From assembly GCA_963922205.1 (NCBI GenBank), contig CAWUHX010000158.1:756501-820500 (forward strand): 64,000 bases of DNA, read 5' to 3'. The stretch comes from Romanomermis culicivorax (Eukaryota > Nematoda > Enoplea > Mermithida > Mermithidae). The translations under genes were made by a program, and so were the position numbers. Of the stretch, positions 55,147 to 64,000 are shown piece by piece (position 1 is the first letter of the stretch; each line of letters begins with the position of its first letter). The notes beneath the pieces are model-generated. The model worked only from the letters and a program-made list of their open reading frames with translations, made no database searches and was not told where the DNA came from.

Positions 55147-56062
55147 CTAAAACAAGGCGGGAACTGATTTGTTCGAAACAACATTATGCATGGAATTTTA
55201 GGACATCATTCAAGTAGACATGAATCGTTTATTTTTTCTATTTCGAAAACAGCGATTAAAATTCATATTTTTGATGATTCTAACCACCGTTTTTTTTCCT
55301 CGAAGATTTTTTCCACGTGAGAACCCGACCCAAAATTTTTTTCCTTATTTTCCAAAAATTTCCACATGTTTAAAAACGTTTATAATGTGCCTACGGATGC
55401 TTTTTATGCATTTTAGGAGCATACCCAAGCATTTTGATGCTTTTGGATTCAGACACCTGCGAAAATTGGGAAAAAACTGACGAAATTCTGGTCATGTTAG
55501 TCAAAATGTGCTGATGAAAATGTTCTACAACAGCAGAGAAAGCATTTTAACGACAGAGTTGTCATGAATTTATCGTTTATTAATATTTTTGTGATTCCAA
55601 TTATGATTAGGTATCCAATTTTATTTAATTTTTGTCTCGGCGCGGAGCGCTGGAAAATTTTTTGGATTTTCACTTTCTAAAACGCTGGAAATTGAACCTT
55701 CACAACGTTGAGAAATAAATTAAAATCCGACTGATGCAGCATAATTTGTTCCCCATTCCGGCGCCTATCGTCGGAAAATTTTTTCAGTTTTTATATTCTA
55801 AAACGCTGGAAAATAAATCTCTCCAATAGATATTCGTAAATTCGTGAATAGAAATTCTAAAGTCACAGTCTAGAATGATGTCTTCAATTTCCATTTTCAA
55901 TAAACCCAAAAGTTCATGTTAAAAATTATGGAAAAATTCCAAGCATCGAGAAGAAAAATTGAGAGAATTGATGAAAAATTGTTTTTTTTCAGCGAAATAC
56001 TGACTGTTAACGATTAGAAAATGAGATGAGTTAACTTGATAGATAGAAACTGCTGAAAATTA

Positions 56063-56272
56063 AGGTAAAGTGGGGTGACTTTGATCAGGGGCGACATTGA
56101 TCAGAGTTTGCTAAATGAATGGCATTTGATAACTATTTGAGATCAGATCAGCAGGTCATTTTTTCTGTGTAGACAACTCCTGCTGTGAGGTTGTCTACAC
56201 AGCAAAAATGACCTGCTGATCTCAAATAGTTATCGAATGCTATACTCTGATCAAAGTCACTCCACTTTACCT
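56063..56272. mobile_element. Hairpin TIR element AGGTAAAGTGG, TA target duplication
   Basis: The 210-bp element is nearly one long inverted repeat. The ends AGGTAAAGTGGGGTGACTTT and (inverted) AGGTAAAGTGGAGTGACTTT are flanked by TA on both sides, and the arms share TAACTATTTGAGATCAG and TGTGTAGACAAC. This is a Tc1/mariner-style foldback MITE. Confidence 0.7.
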
Positions 56273-56362
56273 TACTCACTAGTCACAAAAATCCATGCTC
56301 AAACAAAATTGACAAACAAGTCGACTCATATACAATAATTAGTCTGAAGCCCGGGAACCGAC

Positions 56363-56575
56363 CATACTTGTATTTGGGGAGGTTGCGGTGGGACCCCCCC
56401 CCAACTTGGCCAACCCTGTACCCAAAATCATTTTCCCCCCAACCCCCCCCCCCCAGTTTGGAAAAAATTAAAAAAATTTTCAAAAAAGTGTATGTTTTTT
56501 GGCCTTTTTGGGAAAAATTTCGACTTTTTCCTACCCCCCCCCCCCGCCCAACTGGTCGGAGGTCTTACAGGTATG
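56363..56575. mobile_element. C/G-run hAT-like element, copy 1, perfect 8-bp duplication
   Basis: The 213-bp element has ends CATACTTGTA and TACAGGTATG and is flanked by GAACCGAC at 56355-56362 and 56576-56583. The interior holds runs of C separated by an AT-rich core (GTGTATGTTTTTTGGCC) and ends GGTCGGAGGTCTTACAGG. The proline-, glycine- and phenylalanine-rich open frames are artefacts of the homopolymer runs. Confidence 0.75.
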
Positions 56576-57780
56576 GAACCGACTTATAAAATTTAGCCCG
56601 TTCTCCCAGACAGCTTTTTTTATCCCACTGGATTTTGAACTGATAACAACAGAGTGGGCGCAATTTTTACGTTATATTCATTTCATTGGTGTGCAAAATG
56701 TTTCAAAAACCGAAAATTTTTCCCTGGTCTTCAGTAACGTTTTTAAAAGAAAATTTTTTCAGTTTCTCAAGTCGATTGACACAAATGTTCCCAAAATTAA
56801 AACTTTGGCCGAAGGATCGGCAAGTTCAGATAAAACAGTGCAATGAACCAATACGAACCTGGATAACGCAAATTGCGTTCGCTATGACGATCAGTATTAT
56901 GCTATGAATAATTGTCATGTTGTTGCAGCATAAAACAGCTTCTCAAGTTTTCAAAGAACCATTGAAGAAAAGAAACATGAACACCTACTACAACAATATG
57001 AGTTAAAATTTAAAAATACAGAAAAAACGGCAGAAATAAGATGGGAAATTTCGGACACGACCGGCAGGTACTACAGTACATATCCGTTCTTTATATTATA
57101 CAGCGCAAACTATATATTTGGTCTACAGATAAAGACATTTGTAAATTACACTGAACTGCATAATTGCTGGGTAGCTGGGAGCCTCCCAAACCCGATCGAA
57201 ACCAGTAGCAAATATTGGTAGCTCGGAAAATCTGTGAACATTAGCCAAAAATCTATTATTTGGGCAATTTATGAACATTTTTCCCAGAATTTTGTAGAAA
57301 TGAGCTTTTTTAAATTTTATAGGCTCTGGAGATTTTTTAAACTATAGTGTACTCTAAACAATATGGGATTTATCCCTTCCCCAAGAGATTTGAAATCTTA
57401 CAGGTGTGGAAGCAAGTTTTACATTATGTTCTGTCAGGATGGCCTCGAGTTAAGCATTCACTGTAAGTATTTACGTCACGAAATGACGCGCATCGGTGTT
57501 TTTTGCATTATTTTTTTCAAAAACATTTTGTCCCATCACCGTTTTTTTTCCTCAAATGGCGTCTTTTGAGGAAAAAAAATTTCGAAATGAGGAAAAAAAT
57601 TTTGGGTATGGTTATGGTTCTCATTGTGGAAAAAATTTTGAGGAACTCTAAACCGAAAAGATGCGTTTTGGTGGACTTTAAAACGTCAAAATCTCAAAAT
57701 TTTCCGGCGCTTCGCGTCGGTCATGGATATAATTATAACTATATTCTATCAGGCGCGGCCGTTAGCATATCTACTTCGAC

Positions 57781-58022
57781 CATACCTGTACTTGGGGGGG
57801 GGTTGGGGGGGGGGGACCCCCCCCCAACTCGGCCAACCCTATACCCAAATTCATTTTCCCCCCCCCAACCCCCCCCCCCCAGTTGGGAAAAAATTAAAAA
57901 AATTTGTCAAAAAGTGTATGTTTTTTGGCCTTTTTTGGGAAAAATTTCGACTTTTTCCTACCCCCCCCCCCCCAAAATTTCGGATTTACCCCCCCCAACT
58001 GGTCGGAGGTCTTACAGGTATG
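57781..58022. mobile_element. C/G-run hAT-like element, copy 2, perfect 8-bp duplication
   Basis: The 242-bp element has ends CATACCTGTA and TACAGGTATG and is flanked by ACTTCGAC at 57773-57780 and 58023-58030. It is closely related to copy 1 in the same orientation, with longer G and C runs. Both target sites end in CGAC. Confidence 0.78.
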
Positions 58023-58832
58023 ACTTCGACTTACTAATTAATGCTCAACAGGTTCTATCAATCAAGTTAGCTCGTTTTATTTTCTCGTTTACAGTTATGT
58101 CGCAGAAAATGAAGATTTTTCATCAATTCTCTCAATTTTTTTCTCTTGATTTGATGATTGGAATTTTTTTAAACGTTTGCAATCTGAACTTTTGCGTTTA
58201 TTAAAGGTGGAAATTGAAGACATCATTCTAGACTGCGATTTTAAAACTTTTGTTCACGAATTATCTGTTGGAGAGATTTATTTTTCAGCGTTTTAGAATA
58301 CAAAAACCCGAAAATTTTTCCGGCGCTCCGCGCCGGAATGGGAGACAAATTATGCTCCATCAGTCTGATTTTAATTTATTTCCCAACGTTATGAAGGTTC
58401 ATTTTCCAGCGTTTTAGAAAGTAAACATCCAAAAAACTTTCTGGCGCTCTGCGCCGGACCAAGAAAGAATTAAATAAAATTAGATGATTCTAATCGGAAT
58501 CACAGGAATGTTGTTAGCGGATAAATTCATGAGAACTTTATCGTTGATTTGCTTCATCCGCTCCTATAGAACACCAATATATTCTTCATGAGCTCATTTT
58601 GACTAACGTAACCAGAATTTTCTGAATTTTTTTCCTCATTTTTGCAGGTTTCTGACTATAAATACAACGAAATGCTTGGGTATGCTCCTAAAATGCATAA
58701 AAAAGCATCCGTAGCCACATTATAAGCGTTTTTAAAAATGTGGAAAATTTTTGGGAAATGAGGAAAAAAATTTTGGGTCCGGTTCTCATGTGGAAAAAAC
58801 TAGATCTTCGAGGAAAAAACGGTGTGTTCCGT

Positions 58833-61800
58833 ACTCCCATTTGAGTAAAAACCCCCAAAATTTTTTTTTCATAAGGGAGAATCAATTTTATTTAGTTTCT
58901 TTGCTTAAAAATCGTCCAAAGTCATTTCTAATGTGTTTTTTGTACGTTTAACTTGCGTTTTATTCCAGCAAAAAACCGACATTTTTTGCACTAGTTTCGA
59001 GCCCATAAATGAATATTTAAGTGATTTTACAATACTGTTTTTTTCCACTAACTTTTTTCCACAAATGTAATGTGGAAGGAGGTAAATTTTTTTTCCACGT
59101 GTGGAAAATTTTTTGAGTACAATTTTTCGTTAAAAAAATGCTATGAGTTACTAAAGAAACACGTAAATAATCACTAGAAAGTACAACGAAACGCCTCATT
59201 CCACTGTATTTTTTCCGGCCAGTCTTCTCTCCAAATAGGGAATAAAAACCAGTAATTTGTTCGTAACCTTTTTATTAATTTGGCCGAAAAGCTATGAGTC
59301 AGCATGGAAATTTTTTTAAAATACTTTCATCAAGCTTTTGAATTCAATTTACTTTATGAAAGGAACAAACGCTTCAAGAAGTTTAGAAAATTGACGTGTT
59401 GATCTTTCTCAATAAATCTATGAAGGAAAAAATGCGGATCTTCATTATATATAAAGGTATAATAAAAATTAAGTATCAATTAAACAGAAAATAATACGTT
59501 TCAGAGCACCCCATGGGGGGGGTATGGGGGGGGGTATTACCCCCCTCTTAGATTTGGAAATTCATTTACTACCCCCATAAAAACAGCTCACTATAGCAAA
59601 AAATTTTGGTAGACTTCATCCTCTCCCCAGTAGGTTATACTAATTCGAGAAAAAATTGCAGAATGTGTGATTCTGAGGAATTACTGCTCTTTTTGACACA
59701 TTTACTGAGCAAATGATAACGAGAAAGTATGCAACTTCTATGCCATATAGCGATTTTTAGGAAAGGATATCAGCACATTAATATATACTGCTTGTAGGAA
59801 ATCATTATAAATATAATTGGGAGATGAAATAATGCGTTATGTATATGTGATTAATTGAAAAATCGCCCCTTGGGAAGAAAAACATTATGTTCTTAAAATT
59901 CTGCCTCTTCATGCTCTCCTTTCCTTTTCTCCGCTTCTGCGTTGGGTCTTCTGTGCGCATATGGTTACCCAAGCTGTGGCATACTTTCCTGCTATGAGTT
60001 GAGACATGTGAGGTCTGTTGACGTGGATCAGGAGTGGTACTTGGTTTCAAACTTGTAGTTCATAGTCTAATGGGATTAATAATACTAAAGTCATATTCAG
60101 CATCAGGACTCTCAATTGGATGCACTGTTGCAAGCCTAATCAGTGATGGGATAAGCCCATACTGCTGAAGATGCTGGTTGAAACAATGTTTCCAAACGTA
60201 TGTTGTGCCCGATTATTGAAATGTGCAGGAATCAAAGTGTGACTATTCTGTACGTATAATTAGTGCATTAAAGTTGCATGATTGGCAGCTGGAAAATGGA
60301 GTTGAAATAGTAAATGTTTTTTGACTGTAAAAAGCATAAAGTAGGGGCATTAATCAGTTTTGTAAGTTCGAGACAGTACAACTCCCCGCTCCTTAGCAAG
60401 AAGTTGAGAGCAAAAAAAAAAAAAAAAAAAAAAAAAAAGGTCACGGCATATTTCAAGTACTACCCTTAAAATCTAAGATTTTACCCCTACCTAAATTTTC
60501 GACCTTGGGGACCTCTGATACGTTTAAGATTATTAGAAAAATTAAAGATTAAATGGTAAGTGAAGGTAGACATGCTAAAAGCCGCGCCTGAGCTTGGTAA
60601 TAAATAATGATTATTAAAGTTATAACCGGCGCTAAGCGCTGAACAATTTTGAGATTTTGGCCTGCCAAAATGCACTAAAATACATATTTTCAATATGAAA
60701 ACCCCAAATTTTTCTTCCACATTTGTGGAAAGACCCCAAAGATTTTTTCTACATTCCAGATTTTCTTTCACACAATAGTGCAAATGTGGGAAAAACGGTG
60801 GTTTACAAGAACCAAGCAAGAGAACAAGTCAACAGCATAACTTTTATCTCTTAAATTTCTTTGACGACATGAAAAAACTAATAATTTCGATCATACCTAT
60901 GTAAGAGGTCCGACTAGTCGGGGTTGGTAAAAAACCCATTCTCAAAAAAATTTCGAATTTGGTTTTTTGGGGTTTTTTTATGGCTTTCTATAGGTTTTTG
61001 TGGGTTTTATCAGGATTTTTTTTCATTTCATAATTCTGGATCTGATATAAGTAAAAATAGGATGCAAATGCAACATCATCACTCAAGTTTTATTCTTCAT
61101 GAAGTAAAACATTTTCAGATCATTTTACGCCTGATTTTAAAACAAAAATACACAACTTACTCATCGTAACTGATAATATCATCCATCTCTGCACCGTCAT
61201 AAAAATTTGGCACTGAATTTTCTGAAGACTAGTTTTCCGACCGATGCAGATCAGTGTTTTTTTTTGCTGAACTTTTTGCCCCTTTTGAGGAAAAAGTCCA
61301 AAAGTTTTTTCCTCATGAGGAAAAAATCAATTTTTTTAGTTTCCTTGCTTAAAATCGCTCAAAATCATTTCTGATGTGTTTTTGAACGTTTCTCATTAAC
61401 TTGTTCCGCCAAAAAACCGACATTTTTTTGCAAAAACTTTCGAGCTGACCTGCTTGTAAATAAATATTTAAGTGAGTTTACATGAGCCAAGCAAGAGAAT
61501 AATTCAACGGCATAACCTTTACTTCTTATATTTCTTTGACGACATGAAACAACCTAATTTTGACGTAACAAGTAAATCAAAGTTCAAACAGTAAACTTTG
61601 ATAAGAAGATAACAATGAAAAATGAAATTTTTAAACTGATCCTGAACTGCTGACAATCTGACATAAAGGTATGAACTTGACCACAGGGCTTCTTTTCTGC
61701 AAAGGCAGGTTCCAATGTGCAACTCGGGGAAAAATTTTGATCGCACCGATTAATTTATGGTTGTTCACTCGAAAATCGATAAATTAGCTAATTTTATCGG

Positions 61801-62678
61801 AAAAACCACCAAAAGCTAGTTTTCTTCTATTTCATTTGATTCGCTCGGTTTTAGGCTTTTAAAACCAAATTTTCTGTGTTTTGAAGAGAAAATGAAAAAA
61901 TTTGTATGAGTAACTTGTTCGGCGCCTAGTGCCATAAATTTTTCAGGGATTTTGATATTCTAGAACGCTGGAAAATGAACCTTTTCAACTTTTATTTCCT
62001 AGACAGAAAGTTTAATTTTCCAGTGAATTCAATAAATTTTCAGTCGGGCAGACTACAATTCAAAAACTAGGAAATCAACCAAGAATTTTGATTCTTCAAC
62101 CAGCAAGAATTCCCGCTTGGACTCAAAATGTTTTAATCACACAAATGGGAAGATCTTTTAAAGACCGCAAAGAGACTTTGGGAAAATAACCGAGAAAAAT
62201 CTTGCTTTTCGTCAAATTCTCAAAAAAAAAACGACACAGGATCAAACATTTATCCAAAATATCTTGATAATTAAAAGCTATAAGCATTCACTAGAATGAC
62301 ATTTTCTAACTGCGCGTTGGAATAATATAGAAAAATTACTAAATAATTAAAATTCGACGCGGAAAATTTTGAACAATTTTCAATTTTGTAACGCGTAAAA
62401 TGCACTTCCGAACAGGAAACCATCAAGCAATTTTTCCTCAAATTGATGCCTAAGCTCAAAAAAATTTGCCTCAAAAATAAAAAAAAATTCCTCATACTGG
62501 TCGATTGAGGAAAAAACTGTGATGCGGATGACAATCGATTAATGTAACTTGGTGTGAACAAAGCCTGATGTTGAAAAATTACAATTCGGTGACTGACGCA
62601 GTGGACTCCAACGAGGAAAATACCTGATTATAACATGACAAAATAAAATTCGCGTGTTTGGCATTGTCCTAAACGTAC
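58833..62678. other. Non-coding repeat-rich region upstream of TMEM9
   Basis: No gene is supported. It contains a G/C-run repeat (59505-59560), an A27 run (60412-60438), an end fragment of the C/G-run family (60895-60940, CATACCTATGTAAGAGG) and text related to the foldback arms (GGAAAAAATTTTGG, GCGCTAAGCGC near 60622, CGGCGCCTAGTGCC near 61920). The TMEM9 signal-peptide exon may lie here, but I could not identify it. Confidence 0.4.
60412..60438. repeat. Poly(A) run
   Basis: About 27 consecutive A. It might be a retroelement tail, but no element body or target duplication is visible beside it. Confidence 0.8.
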
Positions 62679-62851
62679 TCTCAAGGCAATTTTTTGGAAC
62701 GGAGGCCACGTTTTGCCTTCCACCAACCAACCTTGCACGGCAGATTTTTGGCCGTTCTCCAACATTTTGTAACGAAACAAATTTTTTTCTTCGTCTTCAC
62801 TTGCGGAGATCATATATTCAGTGAGTTGCTCGTAAATTGTGACTTTGCAGG
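62679..62851 (-). CDS. Isolated coding exon of unknown gene
   Basis: The acceptor is ACTTTTGTCAG and the donor AGA|GTACGT; it enters with two bases and 57 codons and leaves in phase 0. It reads CKVTIYEQLTEYMISASEDE then EKNLFRYKMLENG and WLVEGKTWPPFQKIALR, a well-mixed globular composition with GC-rich codons, unlike its flanks. I recognise no family. Its phase-0 end would fit the first visible TMEM9 exon formally, but the sequence is not a signal peptide, so it probably belongs to another gene continuing beyond the window or to exons I missed. Confidence 0.5.
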
Positions 62852-64000
62852 CTGACAAAAGTTTAATATTTCTTCAACATTCATACTGCTTATTACCATT
62901 CAACCTGCATACTTGGGGGTTCATTTTTGGATCCAAAAAGCTGTCAGCTGCCTCTCTCTCTCTCTCCAGGGGGGTCTGCTGTCTCCTTCAAAATTTTCAT
63001 GCTGCTCAAATCAACTAACGAGCTGCTGATGACTGTACTTTGACCAGTAGGTATAACAAAAACTAGCAGTTACACGTAACACCGTGTATTGCTCACTAGC
63101 ACTTCTCATGAGTGCTCATGACTCATGAGCAGTAAAATCTGCCTATATACATACTACCAAAGTGAATAAACTTCAGCCAAATAGAGCAATTAGCCAAAAA
63201 ACATTTCAAACAAAAGTTAAATTCATTGAATATGAATCTTTAGCCTTAGATTAGAGTAACTCAACAGAACAGTCATACGAACTAAATCGAATAATGCTAA
63301 AATTTCCTGAATTGAAAATTTACGAAGCATTTAATTTGTTTGTTGTGTTGTCTAATCTCATCTCAAATCTATTGTCATGTCGGTGTCAGAAGAGACTGCA
63401 TTGCGGTTACTAAAGTTTTGTTAAATCAGGGAGAAACTTGTATTGTTGAGAAAAAAATGGAAAAAAAGAATTTTTTTTGTTAGGCTGCTGTGGCGTTGAC
63501 AAGATGAGGCTGATCTTGGGTTTACACAAAGGAAGTTGCAACAGTTCAACCACAGGCTAACAAAACACAAATATAACCAAAACTCTCTCACCGGACTCTC
63601 AGATACCTTCACCAGTAGCTACCTAAGGCTCAGGCAGAACACCGTGACCTCTGATACAGAAGATCCTACCCTCGTCTCCAATCTTAATCTTATTGAAGCG
63701 TCCCTACGCTCACAAAACAAAACAATTACCGTGTTGACCTTGTATTGGGTGACAAAGGTGACGACGCCAATACAATATAATACCGAAAATAATTATAGGG
63801 GGACGGGCGATGAATCCAATAAGTCGCCCACCCCCAAGTTGGTCGAAACCTATACCAAAATGTCGGTACGCCAACTCCCAACTTCGTCAACCCTATACTC
63901 AACCCCCCAAACTCGTAAAAATTGGGGGAAAAGTGACTTTTTTGTCTAGTTTTAAAAAATTTCCGAAATTTTTTTGACTTATTCGTGGTTTTTTCAACCC
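62852..64000. other. Right end of the window, non-coding with a repeat fragment
   Basis: It includes a short CT microsatellite (62953-62967), a cluster of CTCATGAG-type palindromes (63101-63132) and, from about 63795, text related to the C/G-run elements (CCCCCAAGTTGGTCGAAACC, TCAACCCTATACTCAACC), cut by the window edge. The plus-strand frame 63536-63949 spans this mixture and is not convincing. Confidence 0.45.
63795..64000. repeat. Partial C/G-run family copy at the window edge
   Basis: The order CCCAAGTTGGTCGAAACCTA, TATACCAAAATG, CCCAACTTCGTCAACCC, TATACTCAACCCCCC and a GACTTTTTTGTC-type core parallels copies 1 and 2 at 56.4 and 57.8 kb. It is diverged and truncated by the window. Confidence 0.4.

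Larger units (their letters stand above)
55283..58832. mobile_element. Large foldback element, arms of about 0.8 kb
   Basis: The left arm (55283-56062) and right arm (58031-58832) are imperfect reverse complements along their whole length. Matched landmarks include ACCACCGTTTTTTTTCCTCG with CGAGGAAAAAACGGTG, the TGGGTATGCTCCTAAAATGC segment, GGCGC..GCGC hairpins, AGAATGATGTCTTCAATTTC, and GAGAGAATTGATGAAAAAT. The ~2-kb spacer contains three smaller elements. No transposase frame was seen. It lies just upstream of the first visible TMEM9 exon, probably within that gene's first intron. Confidence 0.65.

Noticed and set aside
56368-58204. Open frames with proline and glycine runs, up to 233 codons
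   Set aside because: They cross C/G homopolymer runs of short transposons with target duplications; the codons carry no protein-like pattern.
63536-63949. 137-codon plus-strand frame near the window end
   Set aside because: It runs from unrelated sequence straight into a C/G-run repeat copy, so it is not a single conserved coding unit.

Overview
The window is animal genomic DNA: AT-rich, intron-rich, with GC-richer exons bounded by GTRAGT-type donors and mostly pyrimidine-AG acceptors. A nematode is the best guess. The reasons are several TTTTCAG-like acceptors, four degenerate interstitial tracts of TTAGGC/GCCTAA type (the common nematode telomere unit), some very short introns (49 and 58 bp), and dense small terminal-inverted-repeat (TIR) transposons. 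Introns of 2-4 kb are longer than is usual for Caenorhabditis. I cannot name a species. There are no bacterial-style operons, CRISPR arrays or rRNA genes.

Genes. (1) 2.0-14.5 kb, + strand: a secreted pancreatic-type lipase with at least five exons. The Ser226-Asp249-His338 triad is intact; the 3' end is unresolved. (2) 21.8-23.5 kb, - strand: a complete two-exon achaete-scute bHLH gene (258 aa) with an expanded loop carrying eight alanines. (3) 31.5-32.0 kb, + strand: an unassigned terminal coding exon. (4) 36.7-43.2 kb, - strand: a complete three-exon gene for a 172-aa secreted eight-cysteine protein that I do not recognise. (5) 52.4-55.1 kb, - strand: a TMEM9 gene lacking only its signal-peptide exon, with two tandem phase-0/phase-0 exons that each encode the membrane segment. 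(6) 62.7-62.9 kb, - strand: one isolated coding exon of unknown family.

Non-genic layout. Introns and intergenic DNA are built from nested non-autonomous transposons: a TA-flanked TIR element with a GC-rich TIR element inside it (3.0-4.6 kb), a recurrent ~350-bp TIR family (M1), a shorter one (M2), a GIY-YIG retroelement tail inserted into an M1 copy (15.6-16.1 kb), a degenerate satellite array (27.9-29.0 kb), a ~950-bp polypyrimidine tract (30.3-31.3 kb), and a 3.5-kb foldback with ~0.8-kb arms (55.3-58.8 kb) upstream of TMEM9. Two C/G-run elements in its spacer have perfect 8-bp target duplications.

The most unusual pattern is a set of elements whose two ends are arrays of a degenerate 15-20-bp phrase. 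Each family has its own phrase, and in the clearest families the arrays are inverted relative to each other. One (38769-39343) has a perfect 8-bp duplication inside an M1 copy, another (47048-48383) has a 7/8 duplication, and a third (43829-44931) still carries a hAT transposase fragment with an intact intron. I infer a diversified hAT lineage with exaggerated subterminal repeats.

The non-coding DNA next to the achaete-scute gene is comparatively repeat-poor and holds a cluster of TGACCA/TGGTCA hexamers, a candidate regulatory region. The genes do not form one pathway; they look like an ordinary set of neighbours in repeat-rich euchromatin.
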